From: Isoperla grammatica
Lineage: Eukaryota > Arthropoda > Insecta > Plecoptera > Perlodidae
Direction of reading: 5' to 3'
NCBI GenBank assembly: GCA_945910005.1
Contig: OX246747.1
Location: 36,113,250 to 36,177,249 of the forward strand
Length of the DNA stretch: 64,000 bases
How positions within the stretch are numbered: position 1 is the stretch's first letter; each line of letters begins with the position of its first letter. A model generated the notes under the pieces. It did no database searches and was not told the DNA's origin. It worked only from the letters and a program-made list of their open reading frames with translations. A program made the translations under genes and the position numbers. Of this stretch, positions 1-13,800 are shown piece by piece.

Positions 1-824
1 GTTGTCTTACATTGCGACATATCAAAACACATTTCTGCCGAATTAGAAACCAGTGCTGCAAATACGTAATTTCAATGAGACCGAGTGGGTACCGGCCAAA
101 CCCACGTCTGGTACATGCGACTGGTCAACACTATGATGTTATAACTTAATATTTATTATTTATAATGTAAAAAATAGACCCCGCTTGTGCTGGGAATCGA
201 ACCGAGGTCTCCCACACGCGGGCCAGGAACTACGGCTGTTAGGCACCCGGGTTCGCTTCCCGTCTTGACAAGTACAAAATTGATAATATACAATATTTAA
301 TTAAATCCTTTTTATTTATATTCCCTTTTTATAAAAGTAGTCACAGCGTCCGCATGATTTTTGCTAGTGGAGGGAGTAGAAATACATAACGTGTAGACTA
401 TGTAAAATAACAAATCATTTCTTCGGTCGCAAGTCAAGGAACAGTTGATCTTGAACATTTGCTACGGGGGGGGGGGGGGGGGGGGGAGGGAGCGCACTTA
501 CTCGATGTAGGCCTATATTATTTCAATATTTTTCAGTACTATGGAGTCCGGGCACTAACACCAATAACAAACAGGGTCAGGGATAATGTTCCACAAGATG
601 CTATGGTAAAATTGTTCGATCTTGATTCTTGATCAATAATGACAAAACTTCTCGTATGGGTTGGGATTTGAGAAACAAAAATTATGTTGTAAATCGTTCA
701 CATTTCGATCAAATTATAAGAAAAGAGCCCTTTAAAAAGGAAAAGCACATAATATATCATCACTTTAGCAACCTGGTTCCATTAGGCCTAGACCTGTCAA
801 AAACTTGTAATTATTTATTGTTTA
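1..824. other. Non-coding flank left of the satellite
   Basis: I see no host exon here. The stretch holds a minus-strand tRNA-like/SINE fragment (about 178-275) and a homopolymer G run near 467-492. From about 780 it grades into degenerate satellite monomers. The short open frames are AT-rich and have no family resemblance. Confidence 0.5.
178..275 (-). repeat. tRNA-like / SINE head, minus strand
   Basis: On the minus strand a box-B-like GGTTCGATTCC is followed by CAGCA, and a stretch that could serve as an A-box region lies upstream. The sequence also contains a second GGGTTCGC-type motif. It does not fold into a clean cloverleaf that I can draw, so a tRNA-derived SINE fragment is likelier than a working tRNA. 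This is inference from the internal promoter motif only. Confidence 0.3.
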
Positions 825-3800
825 AAAAAAAGAATTATAATGGGTTTGTAAAAAAAGTAAGAAGTATCCAACAATAAGGGGACTTATTTAGATGAGTAAC
901 ATATTTGTTTAAAAAAGTATGTAAATCATAGAATGTCCCTTCCTTCTCGTTTACGAGAAAGAGGACCAGCTCCAAAAACGCTCCGTATAGGTAACAGAAA
1001 CACATTATTTTTCTGTATAAAAAGTATAAAGTATACAACATAAGGGTATATTAGTATGATACAAAATGAAATTGTCTGTAAAAAGGTATGTGAAACATAG
1101 AATCTTAACCACCCGTTTACGAGCAGAAGAGTCAGCTCCAAAAACTCACCTCAATAACGTAGTGTGTTATTATATTTAATTATTTCTTTAAAGTATGAGG
1201 TGTACAGCATACAGGGTAGTATCCTATGAAGCGTATAATCTAGCTTATATATAATATCAAGAAAGCGAGAAATTCTGAAACGTCAGTTTTGAGCAGGAGA
1301 GTCAGCTCCAACAACGCAAATCAATAACGTGGAGTGTTATTATAATTCATTATTTGTTTTTTGAAAAAGTATGAAGTGCCCAACATAGAGGGCAAGTTCA
1401 TATATTACGTATTGACTAGGTTATTTTTAAAATCTAGTAAGCAAGAAATTCTAATCCATCAGTTTTGAGCAGGAGGCTCACCTCCAAAAACGCCACTGAA
1501 AAAGAGGAAAATATTATATTTTGTTAAAAAAGTATGAAGTGAATAACACTAAGGGTTGGGATAATAAAGATGCGCAATTTAAATGTCTATAATAATGTAT
1601 GTATATATCAGAATGTTCACTTCTCATTTAGGAGCAGGAGTACCAGCTCCAAAAACGCTTCTCAGGTACAACGAATACATTATTTTTCTGTTTAAAAAGT
1701 ATCAATTGAGCAACAAGGAGAGTGCGTTTTTTAAATGCAGAATTAAGTAGCCTATAACGATGTATGTACATCTTTCAATGTTCACTCCTCGTTTACGAGC
1801 AGGAATACCAGCTCAAAAACGCTTCTCGATACAACAAATACATTATTTTTCTTTATCAAAATATGAAGTGTGCAACATTGAGGGTATGTAAGTATGATGT
1901 GGAAAAATTGTTTTAATATTTGTGAATAGACAGCTTGCAATGTTCACTCCTTAAATCATATTTATGTGGAAAATAATAGAATTTAGTTTATTTTTTATTG
2001 TTTTGTTAAAAAAGTATGAAGTGTGTAACAATGAAGATGAAATTTTTAGATGTGGATTTTAGTTGTTTATAATAATGTATGTACATCTTTCAATGTTAGG
2101 ACGAGCTCCAAAAACGCTTCTCAGGTACAAGGATTATTCATTATTTTTCTGTATAAAAAGTATGAAGTGTGCAACAATAAGGGGGCGTTTTTTAGATGTG
2201 TATTGTTATTGTCTATAATAATGTATGTACATCTTTCAATGTTCACTCCTCGTTTACGAGCAGGAGTACCAGCTCCAAAAAGGCTTCTCAGGTACAACGA
2301 ATATTTTATTTTTCTGTATAAAAAGTATAAAGTGTGCAACATTAAGGGTATGTTTCTATGATGTGGAATAAATGTTTTAATATTTGTGAATAGAAAACTT
2401 GCAATGTTCACTTCTCAAATCATATTTTTTGAAAAATAATAGAATTTAGTTTAGTTTTTATTTTTTTTGTTAAAAAAGTATGAAGTGTGCAACATTGAGG
2501 GTGGGTTATTTAGATGCGCACTTTAGTTGTTTCTAATAAAGTATGTCAATCTTAGAATGTTCACTTCTCGTTTACGAGCAGGAGGACGAGCTCCAAAAAC
2601 GCTTCTCAGGTACAAGGATTATTCATTATTTTTCTGTATAAAAAGTATGAAGTGTGCAATAATAAGGGTGCGTTTGTTAGATGCGGATTGTAGTTGTCTA
2701 TAATAATGTATGTACAGCTTCCAATGTTCACTCCTTGTTTACGAGCAGGAGTACCAGCTCCAAAACCGCTTCTCATGTACAATGAACATATTATTTTTCT
2801 GTATTAAAAGTATGAAGTGTGCAACATTGAAGGTATGTTTACATGATGTAAAATAGTTTTTTTAATTTGTGTGAATCGAAAACTCGCAATGTTTACTTCT
2901 CAAATCATATTTATTTGAAAAATAATAGAATTTAGTTTAGTTTTTATTTTTTTGGTAAAAAAGTATGAAGTGTGCAACATTAAGGGTGGGTTGATAGGAT
3001 GCGCAATTAAGTTGTCTGTAATAAAGGATGTCAATCTTAGAATGTTCACTTCTCGTTTACGAGCAGGATTACGAGCTCCAAAAACGCTTCTCAGGTACAT
3101 CGAATACTTTATTTTTCTGTATAAAAAGTATGAAGTGTGCAACATTACAGGTATGTTTTTATGATGTGTTATAGTAGTTTTAATATTTGTGAATAGAAAA
3201 CTTGCAATGTTCACTTCTCAAATCATATTTATTTGAAAAATAATAGAATTTAGTTTAGTTTTTATTTTTTTGTTAAAAAAGTATGAAGTGTGCAACATTG
3301 AGGGTGGGTTATTTAGATGCGCACTTTAGTTGTTTCTAATAAAGTATGTCAATCTTAGAATGTTCACTTCTCGTTTACGAGCAGGAGGACGAGCTCCAAA
3401 AACGCTTCTCAGGAACAAGGATTATTCATTATTTTTCTGTATAAAAAGTATGAAGTGTGCAACAATAAGGGAGCGTTTATTAGATGTGGATTGTTATTGT
3501 CTATAATATTGAATGTACATCTTTCAATGTTCACCTCCTTGTTTACGAGCAGGAGTACCAGCTCCAAAAACGCTTCTCAGGTACAATGAACATATTATTT
3601 TTCTGTATAAAAAGTATGAAGTGTGCAACATTAAGGGTATGTTTCTATGATGTGATATAGTTGTATTAATATGTGTGAATAGAAAACTTGCAATGTTCAC
3701 TTCTCAAATCATTATTTCTTTAAAAAATAATAGAATTTAGTTTAGTTTTTATTTTTTTTGTTAAAAAAGTATGAAGTGTGCAACATTGAGGGTGGGTTAT

Positions 3801-6800
3801 TTAGATGCGCACTTTAGTTGTTTCTAATAAGGTATGTCAATCTTAGAATGTTCACTTCTCGTTTACGAGCAGGAGGACGAGCTCCAAAAACGCTTCTCAG
3901 GTACAACAAATACATTATTTTTCTGTATAAAAAGTATGAAGTGTGCAATAATGAGGGTGCGTTTGTTAGATGCGGATTGTAGTTGTCTATAATAATGTAT
4001 GTACAGCTTCCAATGTTCACTCCTTGTTTACGAGCAGGAGTACCAGCTCCAAAACCGCTTCTCATGTACAATGAACATATTATTTTTCTGTATTAAAAGT
4101 ATGAAGTGTGCAACATTGAAGGTATGTTTACATGATGTAAAATAGTTTTTTTAATTTGTGTGAATCGAAAACTCGCAATGTTTACTTCTCAAATCATATT
4201 TATTTGAAAAATAATAGAATTTAGTTTAGTTTTTATTTTTTTGGTAAAAAAGTATGAAGTGTGCAACATTAAGGGTGGGTTGATAGGATGCGCAATTAAG
4301 TTGTCTGTAATAAAGGATGTCAATCTTAGAATGTTCACTTCTCGTTTACGAGCAGGAGGACGAGCTCCAAAAACGCTTCTCAGGTACAACAAATACATTA
4401 TTTTTCTGTATAAAAAGTATGAAGTGTGCAATAATGAGGGTGCGTTTGTTAGATGCGGATTGTAGTTGTCTATAATAATGTATGTACAGCTTCCAATGTT
4501 CACTCCTTGTTTACGAGCAGGAGTACCAGCTCCAAAAACGCTTCTCATGTACAATGAACATATTATTTTTCTGTATTAAAAGTATGAAGTGTGCAACATT
4601 GAAGGTATGTTTCCATGATGTAAAATAGTTGTTTTAATATGTGTGAATCGAAAACTCGCAATGTTTAGTTCTCAAATCATATTTATTTGAAAAATAATAG
4701 AATTTAGTTTAGTTTTTATTTTTTTGGTAAAAAAGTATGAAGTGTGCAACATTAAGGGTGGGTTGTTAGGATGCGCAATTAAGTTGTCTGTAATAAAGAA
4801 TGTCAATCTTAGAATGTTCACTTCTCGTTTACGAGCAGGATTACGAGCTCCAAAAACGCTTCTCAGGTACATCGAATACTTTATTTTTCTGTATAAAAAG
4901 TATGAAGTGTGCAACATTACAGGTATGTTTTTATGATGTGTTATAGTAGTTGTAATATTTGTAAATAGAAAACTTGCAATGTTTACTTCTCAAATCATAT
5001 TTATTTGAAAAATAATAGAATTTAGTTTAGTTTTTATTTTTTTGTTAAAAAAGTATGAAGTGTGCAACATTGAGGGTGGGTTATTTAGATGCGCACTTTA
5101 GTTGTTTCTAATAAAATATGTCAATCTTAGAATGTTCACTTCTCGTTTACGAGCAGGAGGACGAGCTCCAAAAACGCTTCTCAGGTACAAGGATTATTCA
5201 TTATTTTTCTGTATAAAAAGTATGAAGTTTACAACAATAAGGGGGCGTTTTTTAGATGTGGATTGTTATTGTCTATAATATTGAATGTACATCTTTCAAT
5301 GTTCACTCCTTGTTTACGAGCAGGAGTACCAGATCCAAAAACGCTTCTCAGGTACAATGAACATATTATTTTTCTGTATAAAAAGTATGAAGTGTGCAAC
5401 ACTAAGGGTATGTTTCTATGATGTGGAATAGTTGTATTAATATGTGTGAATAGAAAACTTGCAATGTTCACTTCTCAAATCATATTTTTTTGAAAAATAA
5501 TAGAATTTAGTTTATTTTTTATTTTTTTTGTTAAAAAAGTATGAAGTGTGCAACATTGAGGGTGGGCTATTTAGATGCGCACTTTAGTTGTTTCTAATAA
5601 AGTATGTCAATCTTAGAATGTTCACTTCTCGTTTACGAGCAGGAGGACGAGCTCCAAAAACGCTTCTCAGGTACAAGGAATACATATTTTTCTGTATAAA
5701 AAGTATGAAGTGTGCAACAATGAGGGTGCGTTTTTAAGATGCGGATTGTAGTTGTCTATAATAATGTATGTACAGCTTCCAATGTTCACTCCTTTTTAAC
5801 GAGCAGGAGTACCAGCTCCAAAAACGTTTCTCATGTACAATGAACATATTATTTTTCTGTATAAAAAGTATGAAGTGTGCAACAACGAAGGTACGTTTTT
5901 AAGATGCGGATTTTTGTTGTTAATAATAATGTATGTACATCTTTCGATGTTCACTCCTCGTTTACGAGCAGGAGTACCAGCTCCAAAAACGCTTCTCAGG
6001 TTGTCGAATACTTTATTTTTCTGCATAAAAAGTATGAAGTGTGCAACATTACAGGTATGCTTTTATGATGTGGAATAGTTGTAATAATATGTGTTAATAG
6101 AAAACTTGCAATGTTCACTTCTCAAATCATATTTCTTTAAAAAATAATAGAATTTAGTTTATTTTTTAGTTTTTTTTGTTAAAAAAGTATGAAGTGTGCA
6201 ACATTGAGGGTGGGTTATTTAGATGCGCACTTTAGTTGTTTCTAATAAGGTATGTCAATCTTAGAATGTTCACTTCGCGTTTACGAGCAGGAGGACGAGC
6301 TCCAAAAACGCTTCTCAGGTACATCGAATACATTATTTTTCTGTATAAAAAGTATGAAGTGTGCAATAATGAGGGTGCGTTTTTTAGAGGCGGATTGTAG
6401 TTGTCTATAATAATGTATGTACAGCTTCCAATGTTCACTTCTTGTTTACGAGCAGGAGTACCAGCTCCAAAAACGCTTCTCATGTACAATGAACATATTA
6501 TTTTTCTGTATTAAAAGTATGAAGTGTGCAACATTAAGGGTATGTTTTTATGATGTGGAATAGTTGTTTTAATTTGTGTGAATAGAAAACTTGCAATGTT
6601 CACTTCTCAAATCATATTTATTTGAAAAATAATAGAATTTAGTTTAGTTTTTATTTTTTTGTTAAAGAAGTATGAAGTGTGCAATATTGAGGGTGGGTTA
6701 TTTAGATGCACACTTTAGTTTTCTCTAATAAGGTATGTAAATCTTAGAATGTTCACTTCTCGTTTACGAGCAGGATTACGAGCTCCAAAAACGCTTCTCA

Positions 6801-7345
6801 GGTACAAGGAATATACATTATTTTTCTGTATAAAAAGTATGAAGTGTGCAACAATGAGGGTGCGTTTTTAAGATGCGGATTTTAGTTTTCTATGATAATG
6901 TATGTACATATTTCAATGTTTACTTCTTGTTTATGAGCAGGAGTACCAGCTCCAAAAACGCCTCTCAGGTACAACGAAAACATTATTTGTCTGTATAAAA
7001 AGTATGAAGTGTGCAACATTCATGGTATGTTGGTATGATGTGGGACATTTGTTTTAATATTTGTGAAAAGAAAACTTGCAATGTTTACGTCTCCAATTAT
7101 ATTTATGTGGAAATTTATGGAATTTTGTTGTGTTCATATTTGTCTGTATATAAAGTATGAAGTGTGCAACAATGAGGGTGGGTTATTTAGAGCCGCAATT
7201 TTGTTGGCTATAATGATGTATTTAAATTTCAGAGTGTGCACCTCTTGTTTACGAGCGGGAGTACTAGCTCCAAAAACGCTTCTCAGGTACAACGAATACA
7301 TTTTTTTTCTGTATGAGAAGTATGAAGTTTGCCGTTTTAGGACTT
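825..7345. repeat. ~160-bp satellite array with ~485-bp higher-order repeat
   Basis: About 40 monomers of roughly 160-166 bp are arranged head to tail. Each carries AAAAAGTATGAAGTGTGCAA, and most carry TTCACTTCTCGTTTACGAGCAGG followed by AGCTCCAAAAACGCTTCTCAGGTAC. The AGCTCC landmark recurs at about 2588, 2754, 3073, 3391, 3559, 3879, 4044, 4362, 4527, 4845, 5163, 5330, 5649, 5813, 5979, 6297, 6462, 6780, 6948 and 7266. Spacing therefore mostly alternates ~165 and ~319 bp. The 319-bp gap holds a third, diverged monomer (TCTCAAATCATATTTATTTG) that lacks the landmark, giving an A-B-C trimer of ~485 bp. Monomers at 825-2000 are more diverged than the centre, as expected at a satellite edge. Many short reading frames here are repeat artefacts. 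Confidence 0.93.
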
Positions 7346-7801
7346 GATCTCTTTGGCTCGCATTGATAAGGTTGTGATGTTTGATTCAAAATTTGTATTG
7401 GTTGCCTCAAAATCAAAGGTTATGTGGAAATTGTTTTTTGGGGGTAGTGTTATAATGCATCATTTTGTGGCTAGTTTCGTATGACGCTCAATGTCTATCG
7501 TAATAGTGGTTCATACATAATTTGTAAGGTTTACGTTTGGTTGTTGAGCATTATTGGTATAGCTACTTATTTGATTGGTTTCCGCGGGTTCTCGGAAATA
7601 CTGGTAGTTGAGGAGACTCATGATAGGTGGCAGCACATCTGCTGTTCGTTTGGTTTTGGGAGCTGGAAATACTTGGAGCTAAAAGCACGCACGCCCGAAG
7701 GCCATGGTCGGGTCATTTGCATATTGACAGATGAAGATCAAAATAGTACTAGGCCTAGTAGGCTAGGCTGGGCTGTCATAAATTCTGTTTGTTCGGGAAA
7801 A
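7346..7801 (+). promoter_or_regulatory. Probable promoter / 5' UTR of DCAF15
   Basis: This lies between the satellite edge and the preferred DCAF15 start. It contains an octamer-like ATTTGCAT at 7715-7722 and TAGGCCTA-type repeats typical of non-coding DNA in this window. An in-frame ATG at 7481 would add 107 residues including a hydrophobic stretch. I prefer the ATG at 7802 because the intervening sequence looks non-coding. Confidence 0.35.
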
Positions 7802-10800
7802 ATGGATTCGTTTAATACTACCGATAGTTCGATACTTTCAACAGAGTCTGGATCAGAAGGTTCAGAATTCGACGAATATTGTTCTTCGCAATCTGATTAC
7901 TCCTTGCCTTCGGAAAGCAATTGCTTTAGTTATCACGCAGATGAACCATCCAATACAAACGTCAGCTTAGCAAAATCAAAGAAATCTGCAAATCTCCTAC
8001 AGAAACTATACTTTAGAGAGGTAAGTTCGCCACATGATGAGATTTAGTTATGCCTAGGCCTAGGCCTAGTCACTGACCCGAATGATTGGTCTAGGCTTAG
8101 GCCTAGACCTAGGCTGGGCTTGGGCAGCCCAGCCATGCCCTTAGTAGAGCCTAGGTTAGGTTAGGGCCTAGGCCTATCCCTAGCCTACCACAAGATTATA
8201 CTGCACAAGGGCCACGTTGGGCTTGAGTATCTAGGCCTATCGAGGGCCTAAGCCTAGAGAGAGCCAACCAGGCTGAATTTAATTTCTTATTGTTTCTTCA
8301 CATTTGCAGACAAGAGGAAATTTCTCATCTCACCCTCGAGCTCCTAACCTTAGATTGTTTAATTCAGTGCCAGCAGAAAATAAAATATGCCTTCAACAAG
8401 TGCTTCCAGAGTCGGCTTTTCATACAAAGTGAGTAACCCCATACTAATGTCATGAGGATTCAAGACGCATGTGCTGTTCGTCTTGATGGCAAGAGGTGCA
8501 CATGTTTACTGTTTGAAATTAGTTCTTTTTGCATCAAACAAGCAATGAGATTATGCCCAATCACGTGTGGTCTATTTGCCAAATTGAATGCAATTTATTT
8601 CAACATAATCCATAAACTACAAACACAATTAATACTTATGTAGGGCCTACCGAGAGTACGTGGTCACAAAACATCTCATCGATACAAAATGACTTAAAGG
8701 GCTGACTCGCCCTTAAAGTCAATCAATTTTATTTCAAAATTCTGTCCCATCCTTAGTAATATCAAAGGACTAAACCTGAATGTCTCAATTTACTATACAC
8801 AACAATGGCACCCATCAATTATTAAAATCATACAATAACAGTGTTTAGGTTCCAATGATCTAGAGATAGCCTATCTAAGCTAACCAGAGCATATCAGCAC
8901 AGTAGACCTACCTGTACTTTATTACTAATTTAAAAACCAAAAAAGTGGAAGTCCAGATAAAATTCACAACTCAACTCTACTTACCTTCAAAGTAGTTCAG
9001 TTTTATACTTATTAATTTTCTTATTTGCAGCCATGTTTTCCTGGGCCTTTCGAAATGTGGACAGTTTTTACTGTCTTACACTCACTCAATAGAGTTGGAC
9101 GTTATAATATTCAACAATGTGCACAAATATCGACTTCACTGGTGGTCGTTTGTACCACATCAACGAGCGCGTAAGGTGGCCGAAGTGATGCTGTTCGGAA
9201 ACCAGGGCGTGTACTGTGATCTCCACATTTCCGTCTGTCAGTGGCCAATCGACACAACTAAACTACTTGTCTATGGATATTGGTAAGTAGGCCTATTCGT
9301 AGCTCACGTTGTAGATGTACATACTTGAGAACTTTCTTCAATTCTGTTTACTTTTTATGTTTGTCTTAACATGTTAGGCCTAACTAACTAAAAATGCATC
9401 CTAACCATTTTTTTCCATCAATATAGGCCTCGACCTAGTATAGACTATTTTGATCTCATTCACGTTTACGATTCAATAATTTGTGGCCGTGAACAGTGAA
9501 CAAGGATGGGAGTCACATGCTGTGGGGTACATGTAGCAAAGTTAGCATAATTAATTTGAACTGAACTGAACTAATATCTCGAAAAATCAATTGCTAAATT
9601 TACATTGGTCTTACTAAGTAAAAAATCAGTATATTAGTCCACAACTAGGTTAGACCAGGGTTGCCGCTTTCACGGATTTGATCCGAACCTCCGGATTTTT
9701 AGGGTATTTCAAGGATGACAGGATATTTGGGGAAATTCACGGATTTTTCCAAAATGTCAATTTTCCGAAAATATTTTAATATAATTTAAAAAAATAATGA
9801 TATTGCCGGAATATCAAGGCTCAATGTGTCCGCGTCTTACATTACGCGCGACGCGTTGCATAATGTCATCATAATCAACTTGAAATAATGCCGCCGTGGT
9901 CTATCTCTCGCATTCATCGCCACGTCAACTGTTACCTGCACTAAGCTAAGCACAGCACCGCTACAGCACTGCCCCGTGCCAGCGGTGACGTCAGTCCTCT
10001 ACGGTCGGCTGTCTGCACTCAACTCGGCCCGAGTCGGCCGAGCTCGGGACGGCTACGGGCGGCGGGCGCGACGTAAAGCCAGTCCTGTGGTCAGTCGATT
10101 GTATCCCTTGCGGCGCCGTGTTTGCTCGCGCTCAACAACACGTGTTTGATCTTGTGTGAATAATTCGGTTTCAAAACGCAACGCAAGCTTGCAATTTGTC
10201 TAGTGCGCCAGTTCGTTTATCGTTAGGCCTAGGCCTATTATGTTTTACAATTAACGTGATTTCACGCCCAAAATGACTTATAGGAAGCCCTATGTTCAAA
10301 AGTTTAAGAATGAGTGGACAAATGTACTTACGTGGCTCCGTAAGGGCAAAACGGACTTAACTGCTTCCTGCGTGATATGCTCCGCTGTGCTAAACTTAAC
10401 GACGGGTGGATTAAAGGACTTGAGGCGGCATGCAGCTTCTGAGAACCACAAGAAAAATGAAAGGTCAGTCGCAAACAATAACTTGATGACTAATTTTGTT
10501 GTCACTGCAAACAATGGCGATGTTGATGCGTGCCTTCTCTGGGCAAACTTTGTTACGGAAAACAATCTCTCTGTAAGACTAAGTGACAATTTTAATAAGC
10601 TTGTGCCTATCATGTTTCCTGATAGTGATATCGCCAAGAACTTTCATTGTGGGCGCACCAAAACGAGTCAAATAATTGAACAGGTACTCGGTGATACGGT
10701 GAAAGAAGATGTCGTGAATAATACTGAAATAATATATGTATAATATAATATATGTATATATATGTATAATAATAATGAAAAGTCAGTTTTTCACCCTTAT

Positions 10801-13800
10801 GATAGATGAGTCTACAGATAAGGCCACACTGAGACAGATGGTAATCATGGCTCGGATGTTTGGCGCCGACAATGTCGAGACGTATCTATACGAGGTTGTT
10901 GCTTTTCAAGGAGCAGCAACAGGAGAGAACTTGTTTAATGTGGTAAATAAAACACATTTGAGCGTGATGGCATCTCCTGAAAACAATGCATCAGCATGTC
11001 ATCGGACGGCGCCCGCGCGATGGTTGGAGAATTCAACTCTGTTCTCTCGCGCATTAAACTCCAACAGGACCTTGTTTGGTTCCTTCACTGCACGTGCCAT
11101 GTTGCGCACGTGGCGGCCTTGCACGCATGCAATGAACTACCGGCCACATGTGATCAGTTCATTCGCAATGTTTATACCTATTTCAAGACGTCGGGGAAGC
11201 GGCGAGAGGAATTCCGAGAAATACAAAAAAGCCTAGATTTAGAAACGCATAAAATTTTGCGACCTTGCCTAACAAGGTGGCTAGCTATGTTGCAGTGTGT
11301 GACGCGCACGCTTGAGCAGTGGTCTGCACTTACAGTGTATTTTCAAGAGAACATAGACGTAAAGGAAAGCAAACTCGATTCGGTTGCAAGGATTCAAGAA
11401 ACTCTTAATTCTGCCTACTCTAAGTTATATTTCTTATTTTTGGAGGCGGTTCTCCCAAGATTCCCCAAATTCAATGTAATGTTTCAACACGAACGCCCTC
11501 ACCTCCATAAGCTGAATTTAAGGAAATGTGTTCCTTACTCCGACAACTGCTTGCTAGTTTTATTCAATTTTCAGTATTGCAGAGTAGCTCATTCCCTACT
11601 GTGGAATTGAACTATTCTTTGAAAAACCAGTTGTCTGATGAGAGCCTCTTTGTAGGGCATAAAACAAGGAATCTGTTAGAAAGTAGGCCTAGTCAAATAA
11701 CAAAGGAAGGGAAGGCCGAGTTTTTTGGAAATGTGAGAGATTTCTACGAAAAAGGTGCCAGGGAACTGTATCGACTTCTCCCTTTTAATGATCAAGTACT
11801 GCTAAACATTGATGTACTTGACCCAGCTCAAAAGTCTTCTGGGGATTGGCAAAAAATCAAACAATTGGCCAAAAGATTTCCAATGGTGATTCCAGAAGAA
11901 GAAATGGACCAACTGAATACAGAATTCGTTGCATACTCACTGTCTGATCTGTCTCCAACCCTAGGTCTTGACGAAAACAGTGAGATTGATACATACTGGA
12001 GTGCAATAGCATCCCACTCTCCTGACTACTCTACACTTTGTAAGTTGGCAAAAGCCATGCTTATTCTGCCACACAGTAATGCACAGGTAGAGCGGGTCTT
12101 CAGCAACTTGACAATGATAAAAACTTCTCATAGGACACGCCTATCTTCTCCTATGTTGAACTCTTTAATGATGTGTAAGAATAGGAGGTCGTTTGCAGAG
12201 TTGAAGCCAACTAACGATATGCGCAAAAAGGCAAAACACCTGAAAAAGGAAGCCACAAGAAGGTGAAGAAGAAGAAGAGAGCAACTAGTGTGGCTAATCT
12301 AGGCCTTGATAATATTAAATCCAACTTTTTCATGTTTTGATTCACATGTTTTGATTGCTACTGTATTTAATTAAAAAGCGCTCGATTAAAAAAATGTCAA
12401 GGATATCCCAGGATTTCTTAAGTACCCATCAAGGATTTGAAATTTTAGTTGGTGTCAACCCTGGGTTAGACCTTAGAAGAAAATAAATTATTGTATGAAT
12501 AATTCTTGTGATAGGAAACGATGTCGCATGCGAGTATCTTTTTTAACACTTATTTAACCTTGTAAACATTAATCAGGCATCGTCTGTTGTTTCAACCTCT
12601 GCACTAATCTCGGCCCGCTTTTAAACTTTTCGCTCTAGCTTAGGTATCTGGCTCTGTGTAGATCTAAGTAATTTTTATACTGTGGTCCACCAACCCATGG
12701 ATCTTTGATTGCATTATCATAATGTGTTTGACATTTTTAATGTGTGTCAAGTCTCCATGACTTTGCAGGCTTCTCCAACTTTGTATAAATAGCCACTTTT
12801 TAGTAACATGTATGTATTCTGTGTTGAGAATAAAATTGTCTAAAATCTGAATCTGAATCTGATCTATGATAAATTTTAAATTTTATATTGTAACTTGCTT
12901 TGTAACTATGTAGGATTACATATGTATACATTATAACAACTTCCAAAACTTGTTGTCACCACTGCCAATTGTGAGTGAGCATATGAGTGCATAAGGTTGG
13001 AAGGCTAATAAAATGAAACGGCTCGTAAAGAGAGACGTTCTTGTGTGTTTCAGCGTTCACACGGACCACTGCCAGTTCGGACACTCTCACCTGACCATCA
13101 CCACCGTGCCGTCGCTCAACACGTGCCGAGATTGCCTTAAGGTTGCCGCTTCCTACGAGGAGGAGGGTGAGCGCTACTTCAATCACATTCAATCATAGTA
13201 GAATAATTAGGGTTGCCAACTATTGAATATGAAAATAGGCCTACGGGAATTTTAAAATTGATGTAGGCCTAAAATGTAGAGGGAAAGAGGACGGCAATGT
13301 CCCAGTTCAAAAGTTCAAAATGCTCAAATGCTTAAAACTGTGTACTGTTAGTAGGCGGAAGTTTACGAAATGTGTATTTTAAAACAAATTGTGAAAATAC
13401 GGGAAAACTGATTCCCGTGTAGAGTTGATACGGGAAGCGGGAAATCACAGTGGAAAACGGGATTTCCCGGGAAATACGGGATAGTTGGCAACCCTAAGAA
13501 TAATGTATCCAGTAGCTAATCTCCTATCTTTTTTCTCTCTGTCTTTACCATTGTATAAAAAACTACCTCATTTCATTTCATTTCGTTTCTTAGCTGAATA
13601 ACCACAATACAAGATTGTATGTACATTGTCAAGGGGGGTTAAATATGTGTATCATAAAGGTCATATAGGCCTAGAAGTCATTGTATGGCTCATAGCTTGG
13701 TTCCTCTTCTTCTTCTTCTTCTCTTATGCCCGCAATTAGTCTATTCGGCCATCATGCGTTGTCGTGTTAACCAATAGAGACAGGACTCTCTCTGTACATA

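Noticed and set aside
2121..6489. Many open frames of 60-121 codons on both strands within 825-7345
   Set aside because: They are the same satellite monomer translated repeatedly. No start context, splice support or protein family.
825..7345. Regular repeats resembling a CRISPR array
   Set aside because: Units are tandem ~160-bp monomers without unique spacers, in eukaryotic DNA with introns. No cas genes.
7481..7801. Upstream in-frame extension of DCAF15 from ATG 7481
   Set aside because: The extra 107 codons include TAGGCCTA-type non-coding repeats and no family similarity. Kept only as an alternative start.
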